A DNA stretch of 62,000 nt from Gnetum montanum (Eukaryota; Streptophyta; Gnetopsida; Gnetales; Gnetaceae): NCBI GenBank assembly GCA_015680685.1, contig MNCI01022121.1:160408-222407 (forward strand), given 5' to 3'. Positions within the stretch are counted from its first letter, which is position 1. Each line of letters starts with the position of its first letter. Both the position numbers and the translations under genes were made by a program. The notes beneath the pieces were generated by a model that saw only the letters and a program-made list of their open reading frames with translations, was not told where the DNA came from and ran no database searches. Below are positions 34,159 to 45,196 of the stretch, in pieces.

Positions 34159-34700
34159 CTACATATAGGCACTTTTATATGTTGATTTCTTGGGCACACT
34201 AGTTGCATGTAGGCAACGCTGAACATTCTTGTACATAATCACACCCTGTATCGCTGTATGTAATGCATTCAACTTTCTTCTTCTCGATCTTCCCAAAAGT
34301 TTTTTTTCCTTAGATATTTCCAAGGAAAAATTGCAGATTCCTAGGCATGCATTTATGGTACTTAGCCATGCCATTTCCATTATTATTGAGAAGTTACCTT
34401 TGTCATTGTTTACTTGTATTACTAGGAAATCAGCTGGGTATGACCACCCACACACAGTGGCAATGATGTCCTCCACCAGTTCCAAGGGAATAGTGAGGGA
34501 CTGGTCAGCCAACTCTAAGTGAATATTTCTCTTCTTTAGTGGATGTAGGTTTTAAGCTTTATACATCTCTTGTGATATTAAGTTGACTCCGGAACTTGAG
34601 TCCAAAAAATATTTACATGGTTCATTCCGAGCGACTTGGAAATAGATTAAAGGACTTCAAGGAACAGAAAATTTCCTGGAAAGGTGGCCCTCCTTAATCC
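34159..34700 (-). pseudogene. Protease remnant of element D
   Basis: Minus-strand frame reads YFLDSSSGVNLISQEMY (active site D-S-S where D-S-G is expected), one stop, then IHLELADQSLTIPLELVEDI and YPADFLVIQV. This order (DSG...NLI, ADxSxxxPxGxxEDV, YPxDFxVL) is that of Athila-type Ty3 aspartic proteases. The flap-distal ILGRPFL is replaced by EMAWLSTINA. The changed catalytic triad and the stop make it inactive. Confidence 0.65.
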
Positions 34701-35339
34701 AGTTAGTGACAGCATGTGTTAACATAACCGTGTATGTTGAGCTCTATTTTTGGTTTGAAGGGAGCTCTAAAACCTTATTTAATGGAGAAGCATTCAGAGG
34801 CTCAACCTCTTGTGGTTGTGAGAGCTTGGTTGGACTGTTGGTTCTAAAGAAAGCTCTTCTCTTTGTGTGGTTATCAGAACTAGCAATAGGTTGAAGGTTT
34901 ACAGCTCTCATAGCATTGCATTGCTGCAGTTGAGTGGGGAGTTCCCCTTGCATTGCTGGAGCGGGTGGTAATGGAGCTATTGGTGTGTGAGAGTTGCAGA
35001 TGGATTTGGAATATGGTATGTCTGTGAGTTTTCTCTCCTAGGAGAAGGAGTCCTATAATACTCCCGAGCTTGGTAGTGATGTTGTGTTGTCACATGACCA
35101 ACAGAGTCACGTGGAGAGATTGGCTGCTACACGTAATAGCCATATGGATCCGGTTGCTAGTAGGGGTATTGTTGCCTTGGTGGTGGCATCCACCATGACT
35201 GTGGGTATTGCCACTATTGGTGTTGCTTAATAGGTTTTGGTAGAGTTCCACTTGGATAATACGTTAAAAGTTGGTGGAACTACCTTGGGTTACCTTGGGG
35301 ATAAGGTAATTGTCGGGGTGCTTGCAGTTTGTTAAGTCG

Positions 35340-36942
35340 TGGGTTGAGTGCATACACCCTAGACTCTTATAGATGTGAGATTACTGGGCAACATCCCTTA
35401 GGATAGTCGTATTGGCATATCTCACATCCACTGTCATTGTCTGTATCAGAATCCATGACCTCTTCAGTGATGGCCATTTTACCCTTACCTTTGTTACGTG
35501 CATTATCCATGTCCCTCTTTTTCTTCTTGTCATAGTCACTACCTCACTCCCTAGATTCCTCTACAATTTTAAGGATAGTTTCAAATCTACTATCCAAGGA
35601 GTCCCACATTTGATCTACCTTTATCGATACTTTAGTTGTTAATTTTTGTAGCGGCAAGGTTTTCCTATTCACCATCTATTCGAGTGGTGACTCTTCCTCA
35701 TCCTCATAGACTCTCACTCCCCTTTTTTGGAGGGAAGGATCTCGGTTGTACTCTTCCATGATTTTTCTCTTACGTAGCTCTCCTTCTTCCTTGGCTACTT
35801 GTTCCAGTAATCTATGGACCTGATGGGACCTAAGCTCTGATAATATCCCTTGGGCGTATGTTCCAAGGGTTCTCCTTATTTCATGCCTAAGTCCATCTAC
35901 GAGATGGCATAGTTGATCCTGCTGTGAATAACCATGGCTCAGGCAACGATGTAATAGCGCATAATAACAGCCCATGGTAGCATCCAAGGATTCGTGATTT
36001 TCTTGCTTTCATCCTTGGATTTTCTTTTGCAGGTTAGACACTCGAGAGTATGTTTGGTACTTATCGTTAAACAGTTCTAGCATTGTACTCCATCTCCGAA
36101 TGGATTCCGATTCTAAGGACCGATACCAGCTTTTTGCTTCTTTCACTAGTATCCTTGGGAACAACTTCAGTTTTTTCCACTCATTTTATATGGTCTGTAA
36201 GGCACATGCATTATGGAATTCTTGTAGATGGTTTTGAGGATCAGCATTGTATCCCCCCTTAAATCGTGGGATGTTATTCATGTCTAACCTCTTGATCCTA
36301 CTTTCTTTTTGGTGCCTTGTGGGGATTCTCATAGCCTCTATGACGTCTAGCATGCTTCTTGTTGTAAGTAGGGGTTCTTCATGGTCATCTCATTCATAGC
36401 GTCTATGGTGTCTATGCGGTTCCCTACTCTCCCTTCTTTCATGCCATGATTCCTTAGATTTCCCTCGTTCTTGTTCTCGACTATCTCGTCAATGTTTTTC
36501 ACTCTGTTTACCTTTATCCTCACAGTTGGGTTCCTTATGGCTACATCCAAATACAGAAGGAGAAGGTGAATGTGATGATGAAGGTGAAGAAGAAGGAGAA
36601 CCATTGCCATGATTGTGTTTTCTACCTTCTCTTCTATGGTCTCGGCCACAACTATGAGCATGATTAGAACATCCACCCTTATCATGTTTATGTTCCCTCA
36701 TTGAACACTTCGTGTTCATGGGGATCAGAACCAAGGTTGTGAACCATGGAGTGGAGGTTTTGATACACTACCTCCTGACCATCATTAGGAGGGGGAACAT
36801 CATTTGGTGGGGAACTTGTTGAAGCAGGTTCACTACCATCAATTTTGCTCAAGACGTGCAAAGCCTTATGGGGCCACTTACAAGTCCCTTTGACATTGCA
36901 CTTTTGTGGGATGGTAATCCCTTGTGTCGTGATCACATGCAA
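35340..36942 (-). pseudogene. gag of element D, degraded
   Basis: Order on the minus strand: N-terminal frame from 36942, then after a shift a His/Arg/Ser-rich region (36734-36489, HAHSCGRDHRREGRKHNHG, SSSPSSSHSPSPS), capsid start NIPRFKGGYNADPQNHLQEF (about 36280), WYRSLESESIRRWSTMLELF, ATMGCYYALLHRCLSHGY, GLRHEIRRTLGTY (35900), a charged spacer and a Cys box CEICQYDYPKGCCP (near 35400). That box aligns with CDLCIYDHLKGKCP of F, so the shortened C-x2-C-x3-[HY]-x4-C knuckle is shared. Several TAG/TGA stops. Confidence 0.75.
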
Positions 36943-37357
36943 CGTACTCTACGTACAAGGATGACATGCCTATTCATGAAAGAGCACCAAGGAGCATGTT
37001 GGGAACTAATCGGTCTAGAGAGAACACAATGTTACCTTCCAAGTCTCTCCAATGCAGTTGTTCATCTTGATGGAGAATAAAGGTAAAGTCGGGTACATAC
37101 TCACTGTGATGAGTATATACCACACAAAATTGTTGAGGGACTGGTGGATCTTGGTTACGTGTGTTGTGCCGCCAACTGTCTATCCTATTAGTCCTAGGCA
37201 GTGAAGTGGTCTTATGTCAAGAAGAAGACATCTTTGTTTTGTCCAGTGTGTGATTTACTGTCATCTTATCTTTTCTTGATTAACTCTAAGGGTTCGTTCT
37301 AGCTTCCCAATGATATGGATGATTTCCTATGTTCTACGTAGTGCATAAACAACTAAG

Positions 37358-37376
37358 TCATCGGCAATGGTGCCAA
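37358..37376 (-). promoter_or_regulatory. Primer binding site of element D (tRNA-Asp type)
   Basis: Minus strand TTGGCACCATTGCCGATGA directly follows the LTR end; compare TGGCGCCGTTGCCGGGGA expected for plant tRNA-Asp. Confidence 0.7.
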
Positions 37377-38142
37377 TGATGAGTGGCGAGGTACCCCTAC
37401 ACTCAACCATATGAATACGAGCGTCTCATGGGTGATCCGATTGAACTCCAAGGACTAAGTGCTTACATGCCCTAATGGAGCACTTAAGGTTAATCAATCA
37501 CTATCTTCCCAAACTTACTTGTATTGTCACAGTTGTATGGTTAAGTAAGCTTGAGGTATATGATTTTTATATCTTTTATATTTCTAATGTCTTTACGCTA
37601 ATAGGAAGAGGTGGAGAGAACTAAGTGACTAACTTATATTAACTATTCACTAACTAAGTTCTAATTGATCCTAACACCAGTATCTGTTCCCACTTGCCGC
37701 ACACATCTTGAACTAGTGCAACGTTGTTGGGATTACCAAATGCTAATCATAACTGGGTTACCAAGAGCCACACACATGCTCGAAATGTTCATACTAAGTG
37801 TACTTAACTAGGAGAGTCAAGGGTTGAGAGAGATTAAGTATCTAGAAAAGCATTTAAACATTTAACAGTAATCAATTACTATTTAGCTTAGTCCATATGC
37901 TGCAAGGTTTATCAGAAAGTTCGTCTTTATTACCGTACACAAATGTGTGCTCAGGTACAATTTTCTTGAATAAAGATCCGTTCACTTTAAGACTCCTACT
38001 ATAGGCACATGGAAATTATTCTAACTCTGGAATGGTAAAACTACTATAGTTTGGCTAAGGGTCTAAGTCTATATGATTGAACAAGGGAAAGCCGCCTCTT
38101 ATTTATAGACATTGCGGGGGGCTACAATATCACGGCTCATCA
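37377..38142 (-). repeat. 5' LTR of element D
   Basis: 766 bp, plus-strand ends TGATGAGTGGCGAGG and TCACGGCTCATCA; TATA box on the minus strand (TATAAATA, about 38100-38107). Confidence 0.8.
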
Positions 38143-38183
38143 ACACACATTTATGTAACCTTAGCTTAATCTTAATTTACTAG

Positions 38184-39567
38184 TGATGAGTTCTACTTAG
38201 ATAAGTTATGTCAATAGACATGATTTGACATAGGCCCATCGATGTCTCCCCATTGATGAAGGTAGTGCCTATATAAATGCGCTCATCAATTGCATTTATG
38301 ATACTTAGAATTCATAGCATAGTCAAGTTCTTGCACTTTCACTTCTCTAGAGTTAGAATAATTTCCCTCTAAGTGTCCACAATTTGAATTTAATAGATTG
38401 TATGATGCTTTTTTTTGAATGCCACATCTTTAAATGCATTAGCATGAATGACAGTAAAATCAAGATTTCTTATATTCATTGGAGTACTTAAATTAGTTTA
38501 CTCTTTACTATTAGCATTTTACTTCTAATGCAATTTATATTCATGGTTTTAATTAATTAATATACTTAACCATAAATCTGTAATATTCATTGGAGTACTA
38601 TGCTTTTTGGTAATCCCAAGAGTGGATATTTGGTACACTTGATAATAGCCACTTGGTAACCTAGTAGTGTCAATACTAGTTCAATATGTGTATGGCAAGT
38701 GGCAATGGTTACTTTACATTATGATAGTTAATTACTAAATTACTTGATTAGTGAGATAGTTAATTGTTAAATCACCATTTATTCACTTAGTTGCTAGGAT
38801 AAAAAAAATTTATAAAAATATCCTTATAAAAATAGACATTATGTGTCTTAACTCACATTTAACCATACATATTGATAACACAAGTATGAGTTAGGAAAAC
38901 AAGGATTATACAACTCCACGATTTACTACTTAGGAATATAAGCAATAGGGGACTAAGTCTATAGAATTTGACTGAATCATTAATGATTGCTTATGATTTG
39001 TAATGTTAGGCATAGAGGATACCCAATACTCATAATTGGCGCCATTGTCAAGGATTTAGTTTAGCTAAGGGTGTTGCCTAGTAATAGAATATAAATTTAT
39101 ATAAAAACACTGTAAAGATAAAACAATGATGACCCACTATCATCCTATGAGGGAAATAATTAAAATATTAAAGGCATACTATTTTCATCTATAACTAATA
39201 TGACTTCTTCTCACATAGACAAATCTCCATCAAACACAAAAGAGTCCAATCAACGATAGGGGGCACCAAAGAAGCCCCAACAACTTAGAGTTGTTTATGC
39301 CCATCCGAATCTTTATAATCTAGATTACACTTTCATCCTACATCAAAATTAATAGATGCACTAGAGGGACATGGGAAGCAACATTGTGTTGTCTCTCAAT
39401 TGATCAATTCCTACCATGTTGATGGCCAATCTCATCATATTTAGCATCCCAATACTCAATCCAAAATATGAGATTTTAGACTCTCCTCATGTAAATCAAT
39501 GATATAGAGAAGACCTACTAACAATAAATGCTACCCTTGCTTTCCATCATTGCCCCTTCATTATTGA
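38184..39567 (+). mobile_element. Element E: LTR, primer site and leader
   Basis: An Athila-like LTR (38184-39034; start TGATGAGTTC, end decayed to ACTCATAAT), TATA box TATATAAAT near 38271, then primer site and about 530 bp of leader until the LINE at 39580. Anything further of E after the LINE (42435 onward) is not recognisable. No gag was found. Confidence 0.6.
39036..39054 (+). promoter_or_regulatory. Primer binding site of element E (tRNA-Asp type)
   Basis: TGGCGCCATTGTCAAGGAT matches the tRNA-Asp complement TGGCGCCGTTGCCGGGGAT in 15 of 19 positions; the best-kept primer site in the window. Confidence 0.8.
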
Positions 39568-39579
39568 TCCCTCACTATT

Positions 39580-39605
39580 GGGGGGGGGGGGGGGCCGGCC
39601 CCCAA
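39580..39605 (-). repeat. C-rich 3' terminus of the LINE
   Basis: Plus strand has 15 G, then CCGGCC and CCC before AAAAAGAAG; on the LINE strand the 3' end is CTTTTTGGGGGCCGGCC followed by a run of C. GGGGGCCGGCCCCC is a perfect 14-bp palindrome. No poly(A) tail is present. Confidence 0.75.
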
Positions 39606-42434
39606 AAAGAAGTTTTATTGAAATTAAAGGTGCATCAATTACAACTTGAATAAGTCACAGGGTTAAGGGATGGGAAAAACTGAGAGCATCGTGAATGACA
39701 CTCGGGAAACACCTTAGAAATAAACTAGTATTAGAGGAGGTACCCCAAGTTGTGGCACAACCAAATGTTCGCACAGACTAGCTTTTTACGAAATAGAATG
39801 ACATAGAATTAGATGAGGCAAAGAGCTCTCAATTAAGGATAGAGGGAATGCCAATGGTGAATCCACATAATAAAAGGGAAAAATTCCTCGCAGAGATTCC
39901 TGATGCTAAGTGTAACTGAAACACATAGGTCTTTCCCATAGCTGCAGGAGATGAACCAATTAATGACTGTCCAGATTGAACTTGGATGCTTGAGATGTGA
40001 GTTGAAAATAGGTGAGGCGAAAGATCTGCAACATCTCCAACCTGGTAAGCAAACATTTGTTAGAATACTCTATCTTTTGAAATAGAACATTGCATCTTTG
40101 CTTCCAAATATAATATAAAATAATAGGCCTAATAACTTTCCATAGAAAATTAAGATTAGTAGAAGTAATGTTCAAGAATCTGAATCTAGCATCCTCTTGA
40201 GATAGCTTGTAGATGGAAAAGCTTTAGAAGTCCACTGCCACACATGTTGAGCAAAGGGACAAGTGGGATTAGAAGTGGGATTCCTAATCTTGTCATGTTG
40301 AGCAAAGTCATCTTGTCCACCACATAGAGGGAAAGTGGGATTAGGAATCCCAAGATATTCTAGACGTTTTCTGATAGGAAGACCATGGTGGAGAAGACAC
40401 CAAAGGAACTGCTTAATTTTGGGGAGGGTCAGAAGTTTCCAAATAAGTTGGAAGAGAGGTATCCAAAATGTTTCTGACTCTTGTTTGTGCCAATATTTAT
40501 TGCAATGTTGAATGACTTCAGATGGGTCGTGCATGAGATGAAAGGGAACAGATGGCTGATAGGGCAAGAGTTTAACCCCATTAAACCATTAAAGGCCATG
40601 AAAAAGGCTTTGCACTGTAACATACAGGTGCCAGTTGCTGTGGAGGAAAGAGTAAATATGAACTAGCTAATGTTTCATTGCAGCTGACTCCCCATACAAA
40701 GTGTTAAACTCGACCCCTAAAATCCAACGACTAGCCAGCCTAAGACAATTCAAGGAAATGACACCTTTTCGATACCACGAGGTAGCCACCTTAGCATTTG
40801 TGATAGCAAGGGGAGCGGGTGACAGAGGTAACCACCACGAACACACTTTAGAGAGGATAGTAGGGTTGATTTTAACGTTAGTCCAGTCTATGTGAGTGTG
40901 TACAATTTTCCAGGCCCTCCAAATGCTTTTGGAAACATGAGATCCAGGAAGAATGATAGTGAGGGGGGAAAGAATCCAATTAACAAAATGGATGTCTTTC
41001 CAGAAGGGCTTATTTTTAGGAAATGCTTGATGAAGCCTTAATTGGAGAAGGGTTCCTATAATATTTGAGGCATTTAAATGTTGTACCAACCACTTAGCAA
41101 CTAGGGTAATTCCTTACTTATAGGAGTTCAAAAGGCCTAAGACACCCTTATTCTTGGAGAGAGTAACAATAGTCCAAGCGACACGATGAAAGCCTTTTTG
41201 AGAGTCCTTGGAGGACCACATAAAGTCACGGAATAACCCTTCTAGCTTCTGGTAGGCAGCTTGGGAGGGGGCCCAACACGAAGAGTAATACACATGGGTG
41301 GATGTGCATATGGACTTACAAACAAGGTATTTACCCGCAAGTGTGAGGGGTTTAGTTTTCCATTTGTCAAGTTTCTTTTGAATTCAATGAATAACTTGCT
41401 CCCAAAGGATAGATGTTGAGCCTCTAAAGCAGAAAGGGATTCCTAAAATCTTAACGATGTCTTGATCTTGAAGTTGCTTCCAATTATAGTTGGTCACATG
41501 TTTGTAATTGCCCTTAAAGCTATAGACAGAGGATTTATTCCAGTTAATTATGGAACCTGAGAGTGTGGAATATTGCTCCACCCTTGATAAGAGATGGTGC
41601 AAATTGGTGGCTATGTTTTGAACTAGAAAAAAGGAGTCATCGGCAAAGTGCATATTGAGAAGCTATTGTTGAGAGGAGGAAAGGCTAACCCCAGTGAGAA
41701 CTTTAGTTTTAATGTCTAGGTTAATTTTATGACAAAGAAAGTTTGATGCAATGATGAAGAGATAGGGGGCGAGAGAACAACCTTGGCGCACAGACCTATG
41801 TATTGGAAAGGGAGAGGTAATGCCGAAGGTAGTGGAAATTCTTGCAGTCGCATTTGAGAATAAGCATTTCACGATATGCAAGAACTTGGGTCCAAAACCT
41901 AGTTTGGTCATAGTCTGCAAGATAAAATCCCACTTAATGTTGTCATAAGCCTTGGCATAATCTAGTTTCACTAGGAGAATATCTTGTCCATCATCCTCAA
42001 CCCACTTGAGACCTTCCCATGCCGCAACCACATTGTCTAAAATATATCTACCATGAACAAATCCTATTTGCTAAGGGGATATGATCTGACCTAGAATTTT
42101 TTTAGCCGTAAGGCAAGGCACTTCGCCCAAATTTTATACACTACATTGAGAAGAGTTATGGGACGCCAATTGGAGATATCGGTTAGATCCCCAGACTTGG
42201 GGAGGAGACGAATTACCCCTTGATTTAGATTGGGCCCAAGGGAACTAGTTAAAAGAGCCTCGTTAATGACCTGCAAAAGATCCTTGCCAACCAAATCCCA
42301 ATAATTTTGAAAAAATTCTATTGGAAACCCATCATAACCAGGAGCCTTTCCTCGACTTAACTTGAAACAAGCCTCCTGTAGCTCCGCTAGAGTGCTATCA
42401 GCATCAAGGCTTTGTAGCATAGTAGGATTAATAA
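39580..42434 (-). mobile_element. 5'-truncated LINE (L1-like) with RT domain
   Basis: Minus strand, about 2.85 kb. From 42462 down: RT finger blocks GKAPGYDGFPIEFFQNYW and NWRPITLLNVVYKIWAKCLA (42462-42091), palm VKLDYAKAYDNIKWDF and SVRQGCSLAPYLF (42031-41663), catalytic MHFADD (41653-41636, the YADD-type box), thumb/connection region (41089-40667), then a zf-RVT-like domain (FWIPLFQLIWKLLTLPKIKQ, RLEYLGIPNPTFPLCGG; 40567-40172) and a C-terminal ILYYIWKQRCNVLF. The endonuclease is missing, typical of 5'-truncated insertion. Several stops and shifts. Flanks GATCCCTCACTATT (39566-39579) and GGTCCCTCACTGTT (42435-42448) match in 12 of 14 positions and may be the target duplication, placing it inside element E. 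Confidence 0.8.
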
Positions 42435-42448
42435 GGTCCCTCACTGTT

Positions 42449-43004
42449 AAACAAATTATCAATAAAGATATGTAACGCCTTTGATTATAAGGGGGCGGCA
42501 GAGATAGAATTATTTATGTGAGCTTTTGGCTCAAGTTGCCGTGTTGGGCATTCTGTCCCTAACACCCCACGACACATTTTTATGAAAAATTTCAAGTGTT
42601 CTATTCAATTAATGCTGTAAATTTTGAAAAATTAATCAAGGGTACAATACATATTTTTTTATTAGATTCATTTTCATTGAAAGTAAACAAGAGGACCCGA
42701 TTTCGAATCCCCAACACCATCTACCTGAGCTCCACACGTCTTGTTTCGTTACCCAGGCGCCCATGATTTGTTTGGCTATCGTGTAGAATGTTTACTAAAT
42801 TCCTGCCTGCAGTGGTGCCGCGAAAGCATCCGATGCAGTTAATTATCGATTAATAAAAAAAAGATTCTTCCCCGAATGAGAAATCCTTTAGTTAATTATT
42901 AATAAATTCAAAAAGATTCTTCCATCAACGACAAAGCCTTCCTGCTCCGTAGTAAACCATGATGTAATAGACCCCTGCAATTGCAATCTATAACTGGAAC
43001 CGAC
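42449..43004. other. Non-coding stretch
   Basis: No protein or RNA gene recognised. Short repeated phrase AAAAGATTCTTCC(C/A) with AATTATTAATAAA-like context near 42860 and 42910. Confidence 0.5.
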
Positions 43005-43550
43005 TTCACCTTTGAAATTTTCATCGCAACCACCTTCATGTCAAAGTCCACTTGACTTTACATTTGAAATTTTCTTGTCAACTTCACATCAATCCACTAG
43101 ACTTTTCCATTCACTCGACTTTACCTTTGAAATTTCATCTCACCTACCTTTCACGTTAAATTCACAACTTTACCTTTGAAATTTTCATCGCATCCACCCA
43201 CCTTTCACGTCAAAGTCCACTTGACTTTACTTTTTAAATTTTCATGTAAAATTTAGATAAATCCACTCAACTTTTCCATTCACTCATACCTTTGAAATTT
43301 GCATCCCCCTTACCTTTTATGTTAAATTCACATCTACCCAACTTTACCTTTGAAATTTTCATGGCACTTACCTTTCATGTTAAATTCACATCAATCTAAC
43401 CAACTTTACCTTTGAAATTTTCATCATGCTTACCTTTCATGTCAAATTTACATCAATCCATGCCTTTGAAATTTTCATGGCACTTACCTTTCGTGTCAAA
43501 TTCACATCAATTTACTAGACTTTACCTTTGAAATTTTCATGGCACCTTGC
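43005..43550 (+). repeat. Degenerate minisatellite, about 55-62-bp unit
   Basis: Nine to ten copies of a unit made of TTTACCTTTGAAATTTTCAT, then (GGCAC)TTACCTTTCATGT, CAAATTCACATCAAT and CCACT/CAAC. TTTGAAATTTTCAT recurs at intervals of about 50-70 bp with indels. No coding content. Confidence 0.85.
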
Positions 43551-43737
43551 ATGCACCCACTGCCAACTTCGTTGTAGAGGAGCAACTTTGCTTTTTTCAT
43601 CTTCAACCACAACAAACATAACATTTTGTATAAGTTATAGGCGTTCCCAAAATTGAAAATTGTCACTCTATCCTATTTTAGCCCAGAATTGACCATTGCT
43701 AACTCGCCTTCACATTCTAAGTGAAATGGAAATTTTA

Positions 43738-43924
43738 TTATAAATAAAAACATTGACGCAAAGTATTCATATTCCTTAGAGCTTTGAAAATGGGTTCCAT
43801 GAGCATCTTACAAGCATGGCACTCAATTAGGGGTGTTAGTCCTATTAGTGCACTTGATCCTGATGTGTTCTTGCTAGTGTATCTTTTTGGGTAGGCACCA
43901 ACGGGCATTGTAAGGAAAAAGGCT
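43738..43924 (-). pseudogene. Possible second P450 fragment
   Basis: Minus-strand frame with VGAYPKRY, SSALIGLTPLIECHACKMLMEPIFKALRNM. The last part resembles the exon-1 P450 segment at 21094-21170 (LPSFIECRVCKVVVDPIVEELKNL), and GAYPKR sits where P450s have GAYWKR of the C-helix. If correct, this is a 60-residue scrap of another A-type P450, cut on its 5' side by copia element H. No heme loop is seen. Similarity is modest and read by eye. Confidence 0.35.
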
Positions 43925-43929
43925 ATTCT

Positions 43930-44512
43930 TGTAGCATGCATTACCCACTAATGTGTTTTATGCATTAATTAATACATGAAAGTGGCCACCATACCCACTA
44001 ACGCATTTTATGAGTTAGTTAATGCATGAAGGCGAGCACCATACCCACTAACGCATTTTATGTGTTAGTTAATGCATAGAAGTGACCACTATATCCACTA
44101 ACGCATTTTTATGAGTTAGTTAATGCATCAAGTTGGTCTCTATATCTAGTAATGCATTTTTTATGTGTTGGCATTGAATCTCTTATGGTAACCAAGTCTG
44201 TGGCCTATAAATTTATTCTTTATGGGAGAACAAAGGCACTAAGAATCATAGTAGGATTGTAGTCCTAGTCCCTTTCACAGATGCTTAGAGGTTGCATACA
44301 CCATCGTTGCAGAGTGTCGCTGTAAAAAAAGAATCTGAGTGCCATGTTTAATCTAATGCATCAATGGTTGGAGGTCAGTTCAATTTGCTCAAGCATTATG
44401 CATTTCCAATTATTTATCCATGTAAATTTCTTGTGTCATTTGCTTCCACATTGTGCATTTCCTATTATCTATGCATGTAAATATCTTGTGCAATCCACAA
44501 TTTTGTCTTACA
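43930..44512 (+). repeat. 5' LTR of element H
   Basis: Starts TGTAGCATGCATTACCC, ends TTGTCTTACA. Its first 260 bp are four to five tandem ~50-bp units (CCCACTAACGCATTTTATGA, GTTAGTTAATGCATGAAG); TATAAAT at 44207. Confidence 0.9.
43944..44190 (+). repeat. ~50-bp tandem repeats in H LTR
   Basis: Copies begin near 43944, 43994, 44044, 44094 and 44146. The same array is in the 3' LTR (49398-49640), so it was part of the element before insertion. Confidence 0.85.
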
Positions 44513-44527
44513 TTTGATATCGAAGCT
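44513..44527 (+). promoter_or_regulatory. Primer binding site of element H
   Basis: TTTGATATCGAAGCT follows the LTR end; compare TGGTATCAGAGC for initiator tRNA-Met. Decayed but positioned correctly. Confidence 0.7.
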
Positions 44528-45196
44528 TCATTTTTGTCTTTGTCTTGATGCCATTATTAGTTAGTAATTGGAAGGCCTCTTTATGATTGTGACAAGCATC
44601 CCTATAACTAACCTCTGCGGCATTGTTTTGTGAGGGCTTCTTCCTTTGTGCGAGGTGTGACAGATGCCCATTTAGGTGTTATTTTAAGGTTTTGAACTAT
44701 GCATAAAGTTGCTTTATTTAAAGAATATTAGAGATTTCACAATGTATAGTTTTTCCTACATAAAATTGTAACTTTTGATCTTTATTTTTTTTTTGTATGA
44801 TTAGAGAGTAGCCACAACATTTTGAATTGTGCAAAATTGTTAAAAGATTTGGATCACACATGGAAAATTAAATTGTGATTAATCATATGTAATATAATAA
44901 ACTTTATCTCACAAGAATTTTTATTGTATTTAATATGATTAATTAGGATGATATGTTAAATTATTTTTCTTAATTTGCCCCAAGGATTAAGAAAAGGAAT
45001 ATAATTTAATAGTTTCATCATAAGGATATATGAATCAGTTTGAATTAAAATTTAGCCCACAGGCAATTTTATGTCACTTGATTTATATTTTTACATGATT
45101 TACATTAATAAACATGTCTTATGGTATTTAACCTCAAATTTAGTGACATAAGTATGTTTAATTATATAGTTGTGCAATGTGTAAGCTACTCTGATT

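Larger units (their letters stand above)
22506..38142 (-). mobile_element. Element D: Athila-like LTR element, split by element B
   Basis: Read on the minus strand: 5' LTR (38142-37377), tRNA-Asp-like primer site, gag (36942-35340), protease remnant (34700-34159), non-coding body, then after nested element B a last 760 bp, polypurine tract and 3' LTR (23145-22506). Without B it would be about 6.8 kb. No RT, RNase H or integrase was recognised, and no coiled-coil accessory ORF like that of F and G. Flanking pentamers (ACATG left, ACACA right) are not a clean duplication, but both flanks belong to the same ~105-bp repeat. Confidence 0.75.

Noticed and set aside
36347-36685. Hydrophobic LLLHLHHH peptide, membrane-like
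   Set aside because: Out-of-frame reading of the Ser/His-rich Gag N-terminus of element D.
42690-42730. GATTTCGAATCC as a tRNA-like B box (SINE or tRNA)
   Set aside because: No A box at the right distance and no cloverleaf could be drawn.
43944-44190. Satellite array independent of transposons
   Set aside because: The same array lies in both LTRs of element H, so it is LTR sequence.
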